DNA of 46,631 nucleotides from Prevotella sp. (GTDB lineage: Bacteria > Bacteroidota > Bacteroidia > Bacteroidales > Bacteroidaceae). The notes beneath the pieces were generated by a model. It was not told where the DNA came from and searched no databases. It saw only the letters and a program-made list of their open reading frames with translations. Shown in pieces: positions 32,942 through 43,490 of the stretch (position 1 is the stretch's first letter; every line of letters starts with the position of its first letter). The stretch covers positions 1 through 46,631 of the forward strand of contig JAFZVV010000001.1 in assembly GCA_017617615.1 (NCBI GenBank), in the 5' to 3' direction. The position numbers and the translations under genes are program-made.

Positions 32942-35524
32942 ATGAGAAAAACGTTTATTTTCATTATTTTGGCAGGACTTGGCGCACTGCATCTGAATGC
33001 CCAGACCCTGCCTTACCAAAACCCTAACCTGAGCGCGAAGGAGCGCGCTGCCGACCTCTGCTCCCGACTCTCCCTCGAGGAGAAAGCCATGCTGATGCTC
33101 GACGAGAGTCCTGCTATCCCCCGCTTGGGAATAAAGAAATTCTTCTGGTGGAGCGAGGCATTGCATGGTGCTGCCAACATGGGCAACGTGACGGTGTTTC
33201 CCGAACCCGTGGGTATGGCGTCGTCGTTTGATGATGCCTTGCTATACAAGGTGTTCGACGTAGCCAGTACGGAGTTCCGTGCTCAGTACAACCACCGTAT
33301 GCTCAACGGCGGTGAGGACGAGAAATTCCACAGCCTGTCGGTATGGACACCCAACGTGAACATTTTCCGTGACCCACGGTGGGGACGAGGGCAGGAGACC
33401 TACGGTGAAGACCCATACCTCACCTCGGTGATGGGTACTGCCGTGGTGCGTGGCTTGCAGGGACCAGAAGATGCCCGCTACCGCAAGCTATGGGCATGCG
33501 CCAAGCACTATGCCGTGCACAGCGGACCGGAGTGGAGCCGCCATACCGCGAACCTCACCGACGTGTCGGCACGCGACCTGTGGGAGACCTACTTACCCGC
33601 CTTCAAGACGTTGGTGGAGGATGCGAAGGTGCGCGAGGTAATGTGCGCCTACCAACGCCTCGACGACGACCCGTGTTGCGGCAACTCCCGTCTGTTGCAG
33701 CAGATACTGCGCGATGAGTGGGGGTTCAAATACCTTGTGGTGAGTGACTGCGGTGCAGTGAGCGACTTCTACACCTCGCATAGGTCATCGACAGACGCCA
33801 CCCACGCCTCTGCCAAGGCCACCCTGGCAGGAACCGACGTGGAGTGCGGCTTCGAATACGCTTACAAGAGCATCCCTGATGCCGTGCGCCAAGGGCTCAT
33901 CTCCGAAGCTGAGGTCGACAAGCACGTGAAACGGCTCCTTGAAGGGCGCTTCGACCTAGGCGAGATGGATGACCCCTCGTTGGTGGAGTGGTCGAAAATC
34001 CCCTATTCGGTGATGGACTCCAAGCCCCACCGCCAACTGGCGCTCGACATGGCACGCGAGGCCATCGTGCTGCTGCAGAACAACAACGACGTGTTGCCGC
34101 TAAAGAAGAACAACGGCAAGATTGCCGTCATCGGCCCGAACGCCGACGATGCGCCGATGATGTGGGGCAACTACAACGGCATGCCCAATCACACCATCAC
34201 CATCCTCGACGGCATCAAGACGAAACAGCGCAAACTGGTGCATTTCACCGGCTGTGATCTTACCTACGACAAGGTGATGGAATGTCTGATGGGCAACCAG
34301 TGTTCCTTCGACGGCAAACCGGGTATGAAAGGCACCTTCTGGAATGATACCACGATGAGTGGCAAGAGCGTCACCACACGCTACTACACCACGCCAATGG
34401 CTGTGACCACGGCAGGTATGCACAACTTCGCCCCCGGCGTACAGATAGAAGACTTCTCCGCCAAGTATGAGACGGTGTTCAAACCCGTCAAGGCAGGAGA
34501 GTATGTGCTCAACGTGGAGGGCTGCGGCCACTTCGAGGTGTATGTAGACGGCGTGCGGAAGGTGAGACAGCACACCTGGCGTACCACACCCACCCGCACC
34601 GTCATCAATGCCGAGGCTGGGAGGTCGTACAACATCGAGGTGCGCTTCCATCATGTGAAGACTTGGAATGCCAATCTGAACATCAACATCGCCAAGGAAC
34701 ACCCCATCGACTATCAGGATGCCATTAATCAACTCAAGGGCATCGACAAAGTGGTGTTTGTGGGAGGTATCTCGGCAGCCCTCGAGGGAGAGGAGATGCC
34801 GGTGAATGCCGTGGGATTCAAGGGCGGCGACCGCACCGACATTGAACTGCCTAAGGTGCAGCGCGACTTCCTCAAGGCCCTCAAGGACGCAGGAAAGACG
34901 GTTATTTTCGTCTGTTGTTCAGGTTCTGCCATCGCGCTGGAGCCCGAAACGAAGACTTGTGACGCCATCGTCCAGGCATGGTATGCCGGACAGGAGGGTG
35001 GACAGGCCGTCGCCGACGTGCTTTTCGGTGACTACAACCCTGGTGGAAAACTGCCCGTGACGTTCTATAAGTCATCGGCACAATTGCCCGACTTCGAGGA
35101 CTACTCGATGAAGGGCCGCACCTACCGCTATTTCAACGATCCGCTGTTCGCCTTCGGCTATGGCCTGAGTTATACGCAGTTCAAGGTGGGTGAGGCACGC
35201 CTCACATCACAGGGCAAAGACTTCGTGCTCGATGTGCCGGTGAGCAATGTGGGTAAGCGCGATGGTGTGGAAATCGTACAGGTGTATGTACGCGACCCGC
35301 GCGACACCGAAGGACCGCTGAAGTCGTTACGGGCTTTCCAGCGCGTAGCGGTAAAGGCCGGGCAGATGGCGGAGGCACACCTGGTGCTCACACCCAAGTC
35401 GTTCGAACTCTTCGACACCGAGACCAATACCATGCGCACGAAGCCCGGCACCTACGAGGTGTTCTACGGCAATAGTTCTCAGGACAGCGCGCTGAAGAAA
35501 ATCAATGTAACTATTGAAAATTGA
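32942..35524 (+). CDS. Glycoside hydrolase family 3 (beta-xylosidase/beta-glucosidase type)
   Basis: 860 aa. Signal peptide MRKTFIFIILAGLGALHLNA. The N-terminal (beta/alpha)8 domain has the conserved KHYAVHSGPEWSRH (about 183-196) and the nucleophile Asp in YLVVSDCGAVSDFY (about 264). A PA14-like domain is inserted in the second domain (about 435-590, GTFWNDTTMSGKSV...YVDGVRKVRQHTWR). The C-terminal end is a fibronectin-III-like domain. This layout matches GH3 xylosidases acting on xylan side products. It faces two GH43 genes, fitting an arabinoxylan or arabinan locus. The last codons and the TGA stop lie in a REP-like repeat. Confidence 0.93.
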   Translation: MRKTFIFIILAGLGALHLNAQTLPYQNPNLSAKERAADLCSRLSLEEKAMLMLDESPAIPRLGIKKFFWWSEALHGAANMGNVTVFPEPVGMASSFDDALLYKVFDVASTEFRAQYNHRMLNGGEDEKFHSLSVWTPNVNIFRDPRWGRGQETYGEDPYLTSVMGTAVVRGLQGPEDARYRKLWACAKHYAVHSGPEWSRHTANLTDVSARDLWETYLPAFKTLVEDAKVREVMCAYQRLDDDPCCGNSRLLQQILRDEWGFKYLVVSDCGAVSDFYTSHRSSTDATHASAKATLAGTDVECGFEYAYKSIPDAVRQGLISEAEVDKHVKRLLEGRFDLGEMDDPSLVEWSKIPYSVMDSKPHRQLALDMAREAIVLLQNNNDVLPLKKNNGKIAVIGPNADDAPMMWGNYNGMPNHTITILDGIKTKQRKLVHFTGCDLTYDKVMECLMGNQCSFDGKPGMKGTFWNDTTMSGKSVTTRYYTTPMAVTTAGMHNFAPGVQIEDFSAKYETVFKPVKAGEYVLNVEGCGHFEVYVDGVRKVRQHTWRTTPTRTVINAEAGRSYNIEVRFHHVKTWNANLNINIAKEHPIDYQDAINQLKGIDKVVFVGGISAALEGEEMPVNAVGFKGGDRTDIELPKVQRDFLKALKDAGKTVIFVCCSGSAIALEPETKTCDAIVQAWYAGQEGGQAVADVLFGDYNPGGKLPVTFYKSSAQLPDFEDYSMKGRTYRYFNDPLFAFGYGLSYTQFKVGEARLTSQGKDFVLDVPVSNVGKRDGVEIVQVYVRDPRDTEGPLKSLRAFQRVAVKAGQMAEAHLVLTPKSFELFDTETNTMRTKPGTYEVFYGNSSQDSALKKINVTIEN

Positions 35525-35600
35525 TTCCAGCCTGCGGCTGATTGAAGATTGATTTCAGCCTTCGGCTGATTTAAGATTGAAAATTGAAGATTGAAAATTT
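35517..35600 (-). repeat. REP-like array A-left, two 28-bp units
   Basis: Two units in minus orientation. Hairpin 1 is TCAGCC-GAA-GGCTGA on the minus strand (35555-35569); hairpin 2 is CAGCC-GCA-GGCTG (35528-35540). They are exactly 28 bp apart, with linkers of AAATCAAT and TTTTCAATC type. The array begins in the GH3 stop region and joins the dispersed repeat core. Confidence 0.85.
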
Positions 35601-35848
35601 CTCAACTTTCGCAAGTAGGTTAGATGGAGTATAAATAGTAGAGTCGAAGCATGCAGAAGGGATGGAAATCCCCCAGAATGGCCATAAAGAGGACAAATGT
35701 CCTTTTAACTTCCCTTTAACTTCTCTTTTACTTGGCTTCGCCGATGTTTTCTCGCCATGGCATAGCACAAACAAGTTTGGCTCTGCTCATTTGGTTTATC
35801 GAAAACATTCCCTTTGACTTTCGTTAGTTGAGCGATGCGAAACTTGAA
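35595..35848 (-). repeat. Dispersed repeat core, copy A (inverted relative to copy B)
   Basis: Compared with 43203-43389 on the other strand, it shares three blocks: the distal end (AAGTTTCGCAT, CGCTCAACTA, complement of 35822-35845), a central block of about 55 bp (complement of about 35672-35728) with 11-bp units and the palindrome AGGACAAATGTCCT (35690-35703), and the proximal end CTCAACTTTCGCAAG (35600-35614). The stretches between blocks differ. The two ends are imperfect inverted repeats of each other. No gene is seen; a 67-codon frame across it ends in the REP array and is not supported. Confidence 0.8.
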
Positions 35849-35855
35849 TAATTAA

Positions 35856-35894
35856 TATGCGAGAAGCCCGGGTCAATCCCGGGCTTCTCGCATA
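35856..35894. terminator. Bidirectional terminator between GH3 and GH43
   Basis: A 17-bp perfect stem (35856-35872 with 35878-35894) and a TCAAT loop, flanked by AT-rich DNA on both sides. It lies between two convergent genes. Confidence 0.85.
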
Positions 35895-35895
35895 T

Positions 35896-35966
35896 AATTT
35901 TCAATTTTCAATTTTCAATCAGCCGCAGGCTGAAATCAATTTTCAATCGGGCGAAGCCCGAAATCA
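35896..35966 (+). repeat. REP-like array A-right, two 28-bp units
   Basis: Plus orientation. Hairpins TCAGCC-GCA-GGCTGA (35919-35933) and TCGGGC-GAA-GCCCGA (35947-35961) are 28 bp apart and are preceded by repeated TTTTCAATTTTCAAT. The last bases provide the TGA stop of the GH43 gene on the minus strand. Confidence 0.85.
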
Positions 35967-37445
35967 ATGGTTGCGGAAGTTCCACTTGGAGTTGTCGCTA
36001 CTGAAGTCGTAGGTGGCGAGTGTTGGTGTGCTGTCACCTGCGGAGTAGAGCACGAGGTGCTTGTTGAGCCCTTCCTGGCCGGGAACAACCTTCGGCATGA
36101 TGCGGAAGGTGCCGTCGATGAGTTGCTCGATGCGCCAGAGCTGCTCGTCGGCTCCGGTAAAGGCGGGAACAGTGGTCACCTCTTTGTCGGCAGTGGCGGC
36201 AAGGGCGCGGTCAGTGCCCTCGATGACAATCTTGAAGTATGGGCCACCCAGATAACCACCGGCTCCGTCGACGGGAGTGACGGTCCAGCGCTGGTGTGGA
36301 CGGAACATATAGTCGCCGATACGGGCGGGGATGTTGCCGGCAGGCCATGTGCCGATGACATCCTCGAGTTTCTGGTTCTCCACGGGTTTGACGGGTTGCT
36401 CCATCTGGTCGCGGTTGAACCATCCTTGGCGTGCCTGATTCATGCGCACGAAGTCAACGGCCAGTTCAAGGGCATAGCCACGGCGCTCCGACTCAATCTC
36501 GAAAGTGCCACCCTTGAAGCGGTCGCCAGCCACGGGCCAGTCGTTCTTCCACAACAACGGACGGATGCCAAGCACACTACGGCCACCCTGGTCGAAGTCG
36601 GCTTCGTAGTGGCACGACATGATTTCCACACCCTCGTCGATGACGGTGCGTCCGAAGTGACCGGGGCCTGTCACGCGGTCACCGGCGGCGATGACCATCT
36701 TGCCGCCACCATGATACATGTCGCGGCCCACATTGTCGAGATATGGACCGTTGACGCTCTTGGCACGGCCCACCACGATGTTGTAGGTGGAGTTGACACC
36801 GTCGCAGCAGGTGCCGTGAGTGCCAAGGAGGTAGTACCAGCCATTGCGGTAGATGAGGTCGCTCGCTTCACAGTCGATGGCGATGTCCTGCTCTACGTTG
36901 CCCTTTACGCGCTCACCCGTAGCAGGGTCGAGCTCGATGAGGCGGATGGTGCCGAAATAGGTGCCATAACTCACCCACAGACGTCCTGTCGTGGGGTCGA
37001 GGAGCATGCCAGGGTCGATGGCATCGTTGTCCTCCATGCCGTCGGAAGAGCACACCTCGATGGCTTGGGTATATTTGAAATCAGGGGATTTCGGGTCGAG
37101 GGTCTTGTTCCACATCGTGAGGATACGGCCGTTGTGCCCACCGCCAAGACCACCACCAGTGGCACCGTAGATGACCAGGTAGCGGTCGCCAATCTTCAGC
37201 ACATCGGGGGCTGCACCGCCACCAGGGCGCTCGGCACCGCTCTCCCAGGTCCATCCGTCGGGAGAGATGAGTCCACCGCCGCCTGTGCCGAAGGTGTAGT
37301 ATTTGCCATCGCACTCAGCGATGGTCGAGGGGTCGTGGATATAGGGTTTGCCAATCTGGGCGCTGGTAGTCTGTGCCATGGCCAGGGCGAGCACGGTGGC
37401 TGCGCCGGCAAGTGTATAGCGTATCTTTTTCATCGTTGTTGTCAT
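35964..37445 (-). CDS. Glycoside hydrolase family 43 (arabinanase-like) with C-terminal lectin-like domain
   Basis: 493 aa. Signal peptide follows MKKIRYTLAGAATVLALAMA. The five-bladed propeller starts with IHDPSTI (first catalytic Asp, about 38), then NDAIDPGMLLD (second Asp) and CEASDLIYRNGWYYL (catalytic Glu, about 199). This pattern is typical of endo-arabinanases and related GH43 enzymes. The last about 130 residues resemble a ricin-like or other carbohydrate-binding domain (DEQLWRIEQLIDGTFRIMP). The start at 37445 overlaps the upstream GH43 stop as ATGA, so translation is coupled. Its stop codon is in the REP array. Confidence 0.9.
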   Translation of the reverse strand: MTTTMKKIRYTLAGAATVLALAMAQTTSAQIGKPYIHDPSTIAECDGKYYTFGTGGGGLISPDGWTWESGAERPGGGAAPDVLKIGDRYLVIYGATGGGLGGGHNGRILTMWNKTLDPKSPDFKYTQAIEVCSSDGMEDNDAIDPGMLLDPTTGRLWVSYGTYFGTIRLIELDPATGERVKGNVEQDIAIDCEASDLIYRNGWYYLLGTHGTCCDGVNSTYNIVVGRAKSVNGPYLDNVGRDMYHGGGKMVIAAGDRVTGPGHFGRTVIDEGVEIMSCHYEADFDQGGRSVLGIRPLLWKNDWPVAGDRFKGGTFEIESERRGYALELAVDFVRMNQARQGWFNRDQMEQPVKPVENQKLEDVIGTWPAGNIPARIGDYMFRPHQRWTVTPVDGAGGYLGGPYFKIVIEGTDRALAATADKEVTTVPAFTGADEQLWRIEQLIDGTFRIMPKVVPGQEGLNKHLVLYSAGDSTPTLATYDFSSDNSKWNFRNH

Positions 37446-39574
37446 TTTTGTAAATTGATGGTGAAGTTGGTGACGGGATTGCCCTTCTCGTCGAGGAAAC
37501 GCACGCAGAAGTCACTCATGCCGGGACCATTGATGATGGCACCGCGAAGGATGTTGCGGCCTTTCTTCAGCGTCAGACGCGACGACATGGCATCGTCTTT
37601 TACCATACGGCGGTCGCCGGAGAGCAGCAGAGCTTCCTCACCGTTGAGCCACCACATCGAGGCGGAGTTGGAACCTACGGCGAGGCGCACGTCCTTGATT
37701 TCCTCGGGACAGTCGATGACGGTGACGGCCCAGAAGAGCACGCCATAGACCTTCTCTCCCCATTTCTCGGCAAAGCGGAACAGTTTCACGTTGTAGTTCT
37801 CGCTGTCGAGGGCATGCCATGTAAGGGTCTGCTTCACGGTCTTGACCTGTGGCTCGGTTGGTTCTGCTTGGCGCGCACCACGTCCGAATCCTGCCGGAGC
37901 CTGCTCCTGCTGGAACACGGCATTGACTTTCTGGCCGTCCTTCGGCAAGATGGTCTGCTGTCCCTTGAAGTATTCCCTGTTGAAGTGCTCACGCAGGTAA
38001 CTGTCGGTGAAGACGGTGTTTCCGCTATTGGGCTTGTCGATGGGGTCGAGGAGCATCCATCGACGGATGAAGCCGTTGTCATCGGGACGGGCGGCCTGGC
38101 TGGTGGCAGGCGAGAAATATTTCGGGCGGTTCTTGAACAGCACCCAGTCTACAGCCACGCCCTCGCCCTCGCAGGTGACCACGAGGTCGGTGACACCCTT
38201 GGGGGTGTACTCGAGTGGTGCGGTAAGGGTGAGCCATTGACCGCTCATGTCGCGGCGGAACGGGCCTTGCTCGCTCTTCACCGTCATGTCGATTTTCGCA
38301 ATGACCTTGCCCGTGGCACTCTTCTCACGCAGACAAAAACTGGTGTTGGCATTGGCCTTGGCGCAGACAACCAGGTAACCATCGGTGACGGTGTTGAAAT
38401 CGACGTCGGCAAAGCGTGCCCAGTCGCCTTTCTTCGGCAGGTCTACATACCATCCGCGGAAGTAGTTGGTGGTGTCGAGGTATTCGGTAGTGACACCGGC
38501 GGCAGCATCGCTGAAACGGTCAATCTCAATGCGGCTCGTCGCAGGCTTGATACCCACACCACGCATGGTGGGCTTCACCTCCTGAATGGTGCCGTCGGCA
38601 TTGAACGTCACCTTCTCGATGCGTGCCGAACGGCGCTTGTCCATATTTGGTGAGTAATCGTTGCGGTGATAGAAGAGATACCACTGACCGCGGTATTCTA
38701 TCAGACTGTGGTGGTTGGTCCAGCAGCCGTTGTCGTGCTCGGCCATGATGATGCCCTTGAAGGTCCAGGGACCGAGGGGTGATTTCGACATGGCATAGGC
38801 CAGGGTCTCGGTGGGGTTCTTTCCGTCGCTGGTGTCGCCACGCACCCAGGGGAAGGAGAGATAGTACCAGTCGCCACGCTTGAAGGCGAACGGACCTTCC
38901 TTGAATCCCTCGGGCAGACCTTCCATCTGCTGTCCGCCTACCATCATTCTTGGTCTCTGGGCAGCACCGGCTGGGGGCTGTTGCCCCTCACGACGGGGGA
39001 ATTCCATGGCGGTGAGTTCTCCGTCGAGTTCCTTCATGTTGTCCTTCAGTTTGGCACCGCGGATACCCATGCCCGACCAGTAGATATAGGCCTGGCCATC
39101 GTCGTCGATGAGTACGCAGGGGTCGATGCCCGACACGCCCTTGATGGGCTCGGCCTCAAGGGTAAAGGGGCCTTCGGGCCTATCGGCAGTCGCCACACCG
39201 ATGCTGAATCCGCGTCCGGCTTTCGAACCATTGGGGAAGTAGAAATAGTACTTGCCGTTTTTCTTCACACAGTCGGGTGCCCACATCGAGTAGCCCTGTG
39301 GGTTGCCCCAAGGCACATCCTCTTGTGAGATGATCATTCCATGGTCGGTCCAGTCGGTGAGGTTATCCGAAGAGAACACATGGTAGTCGGCCATGCAGAA
39401 CCAGTCTTGTCGCTGTCCCTCGGGTGCGGGAATGTCATGCGAGGGATAGACGTAGACCCTGTCGTTGAATACGCGGGCCGTGGGGTCGGCGCAGAATTGG
39501 CCGCTGATGATGGGATTTTGGGCTGCCAACAGCATTGGTGTCAGCAACAACATCGCTACGGTTGTCTTTCTCAT
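37442..39574 (-). CDS. Glycoside hydrolase family 43 with CBM6-like domain
   Basis: 710 aa. Signal peptide MRKTTVAMLLLTPMLLAAQ. GH43 catalytic residues: Asp in CADPTARVF (about 29), Asp in SGIDPCVLIDDDG (about 150) and Glu in FKEGPFAFKRG (about 226). A CBM6-like beta-sandwich follows (about 345-480, with DTTNYFRGWYVDLPKKGDW and VDWVLFKN). A further C-terminal domain (about 500-710, SASMWWLNGEEALLL) has the look of a sugar-binding or accessory sandwich. Members release xylose or arabinose from xylan. It is first in a two-gene operon. Confidence 0.9.
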   Translation of the reverse strand: MRKTTVAMLLLTPMLLAAQNPIISGQFCADPTARVFNDRVYVYPSHDIPAPEGQRQDWFCMADYHVFSSDNLTDWTDHGMIISQEDVPWGNPQGYSMWAPDCVKKNGKYYFYFPNGSKAGRGFSIGVATADRPEGPFTLEAEPIKGVSGIDPCVLIDDDGQAYIYWSGMGIRGAKLKDNMKELDGELTAMEFPRREGQQPPAGAAQRPRMMVGGQQMEGLPEGFKEGPFAFKRGDWYYLSFPWVRGDTSDGKNPTETLAYAMSKSPLGPWTFKGIIMAEHDNGCWTNHHSLIEYRGQWYLFYHRNDYSPNMDKRRSARIEKVTFNADGTIQEVKPTMRGVGIKPATSRIEIDRFSDAAAGVTTEYLDTTNYFRGWYVDLPKKGDWARFADVDFNTVTDGYLVVCAKANANTSFCLREKSATGKVIAKIDMTVKSEQGPFRRDMSGQWLTLTAPLEYTPKGVTDLVVTCEGEGVAVDWVLFKNRPKYFSPATSQAARPDDNGFIRRWMLLDPIDKPNSGNTVFTDSYLREHFNREYFKGQQTILPKDGQKVNAVFQQEQAPAGFGRGARQAEPTEPQVKTVKQTLTWHALDSENYNVKLFRFAEKWGEKVYGVLFWAVTVIDCPEEIKDVRLAVGSNSASMWWLNGEEALLLSGDRRMVKDDAMSSRLTLKKGRNILRGAIINGPGMSDFCVRFLDEKGNPVTNFTINLQK

Positions 39575-39697
39575 TTTAATGAATTGTTGATGTAGTTTCG
39601 CTAAGAATATGCAAATATGGCAAAAAAAATGCAGGTTTCGGTTTGATTTTAAAACAAGTTCTTTTTATTTATATATAATGTTATAAATCATAAAGTT
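39575..39697. other. AT-rich intergenic stretch upstream of GH43
   Basis: No gene seen. It is very AT-rich, with TATATAATGTTATAAATCATAA near 39670. A near-match minus-strand -7 box CATATTTG (39613-39620 complement) may serve the GH43 operon, but its -33 is absent. Confidence 0.4.
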
Positions 39698-39730
39698 TTT
39701 GCAACTTTCTTGAGGTCGAAATTAGCTTTG
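39698..39730 (+). promoter_or_regulatory. Orphan Bacteroidetes promoter upstream of ligA
   Basis: TTTG at 39698-39701, a 21-bp spacer and TAGCTTTG at 39723-39730 match the consensus exactly. No coding gene follows until ligA at 40088, and another promoter pair lies closer to ligA. Confidence 0.65.
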
Positions 39731-39734
39731 ATAA

Positions 39735-39895
39735 CTACGAAAAGAAGAAAAAAAAGGTTGTTGACTGCTTATAAAAAGAGGATCTTCGGCATTTGACAAG
39801 ACGACGAACACTGTTAGAAATCATAATGACCTGCAGAGTGACACAGCTCTTCTGCAAACCGAAGATGACTCTTTTGGCAAAAAAAACGAATCTTC
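39735..39895 (+). ncRNA. Candidate small RNA or long structured leader
   Basis: It starts just after a consensus promoter. Bases 39774-39795 and 39855-39875 form a long stem: AAAAGAG with CTCTTTT, TCTTCGG with CCGAAGA and TTTG with CAAA, with only a small internal loop and a 2-nt bulge (18 pairs). A competing short pairing of GAAGAT (39861-39866) with ATCTTC (39889-39894) is possible. No clear terminator follows, so it may be a leader that reads into ligA. The open frame across it crosses the ligA promoters and is not convincing. Confidence 0.4.
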
Positions 39896-39928
39896 TTCAA
39901 ACTTGCAAGATAATATGGAAGAAAATAA

Positions 39929-42797
<2,869 letters not shown>

Positions 42798-42807
<10 letters not shown>

Positions 42808-43190
42808 GGCAACAATTTGCGGTCACCCTCTGTCCAGTTCAGTTTTTCCAGTTCATCTTTTTCGAGCCACTTGTAATCGAGGTGGTCGAGTAGTTTGAAC
42901 TCTCCGTCACCACCTTTGCAGAGGTAGGCGGTAAGGGTGATGGAGAAGTCGGGATACTCCTGAACGACGCTGCACAGTTTCTTGCCCACAAAGATGTCCC
43001 AGTCCATCTCTTCCTTGATTTCCCGCACCAAGGTGTGGTGGTCGCTCTCACCATCCTCTGCCTTGCCACCAGGAAATTCCCAGTGTTCTGAAATATATTC
43101 ATATTTCGAGCGGCACCGTTGCATGCAAAGGTATTTGCCGTCGTTTACGACGACGGCTGCCACGACGTTGTAATGTTTCTTCTGTTCCAT
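42798..43190 (-). CDS. Nudix hydrolase, MutT-like
   Basis: 130 aa. Complete small Nudix fold with a Nudix box GGKAEDGESDHHTLVREIKE followed by EMDWDI (about 41-67). The REIKEE core with the metal-binding Glu residues is intact, while the following conserved Gly is Asp. Related enzymes hydrolyse oxidised or non-canonical nucleotides, such as 8-oxo-dGTP or 5-methyl-CTP. Its 3' end overlaps the convergent gene by 10 bp. The dispersed repeat begins just upstream of its start, so its promoter must lie in or near the repeat. Confidence 0.92.
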
Positions 43191-43202
43191 ATATTATTTT
43201 TT

Positions 43203-43389
43203 TAAGTTTCGCATTCGCTCAACTATCGGAAGTAAAGGGAAGTTAAAGGGAAGTTAAAGAGAAGTTAAAGGGAAGTTAAAAGGACATTTGTCCTCTTTAT
43301 GGCCATTTTGGGGTATTATTTTCCCTATCTGAATAGTTTAAACCCTATTGTTTTCCTTAGACATCCCCACTTGCGAAAGTTGAGAAATA
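43203..43389 (+). repeat. Dispersed repeat core, copy B
   Basis: Starts with AAGTTTCGCATTCGCTCAAC (43204-43223) and ends with ACTTGCGAAAGTTGAG. Left CTCAACTATCGGAAG and right CTTGCGAAAGTTGAG are imperfect inverted copies of each other. Inside are four exact or near-exact 11-bp units AAAGGGAAGTT (43234-43277), the palindrome AGGACATTTGTCCT (43281-43294) and TTTATGGCCATTTTGGGG. Copy A at 35595-35848 is its inverted relative. The organisation recalls a MITE. It carries no complete gene. Confidence 0.8.
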
Positions 43390-43490
43390 GTCAATTTTCA
43401 ATTTTCAATTTTCAATCGGCCGAAGGCCGGAATCAATCTTCAATCAGCCGAAGGCTGAAATCAATTTTCAATCGGACATAGTCCGGATAA
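43390..43490 (+). repeat. REP-like array B, three 28-bp units
   Basis: Three hairpins at exactly 28-bp steps: CGGCC-GAA-GGCCG (43417-43429), TCAGCC-GAA-GGCTGA (43444-43458) and CGGAC-ATA-GTCCG (43473-43485). The linker is TTTTCAATTTTCAAT type. The third unit lies within the 3' end of the SDR gene on the minus strand and gives it its last codons and stop. Confidence 0.88.

Noticed and set aside
35571..35774. Small frame in repeat copy A with a peptide shared by copy B (KGKLKGHLSSLWPFWG)
   Set aside because: Copy B has a stop just upstream in that frame and the flanking residues differ, so the shared peptide reflects shared DNA. I cannot exclude translation, but there is no evidence for it.
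35967..37748. Plus-strand reading frame of 593 codons
   Set aside because: Antisense to the GH43 genes, whose catalytic residues are in place; it has a low-complexity Val/Ala/Gly/Asp composition.
43390..43490. CRISPR array because of the 28-bp period
   Set aside because: There are no unique spacers between repeats; each unit is continuous with the next and contains a short hairpin with varying arms. No cas gene is nearby.
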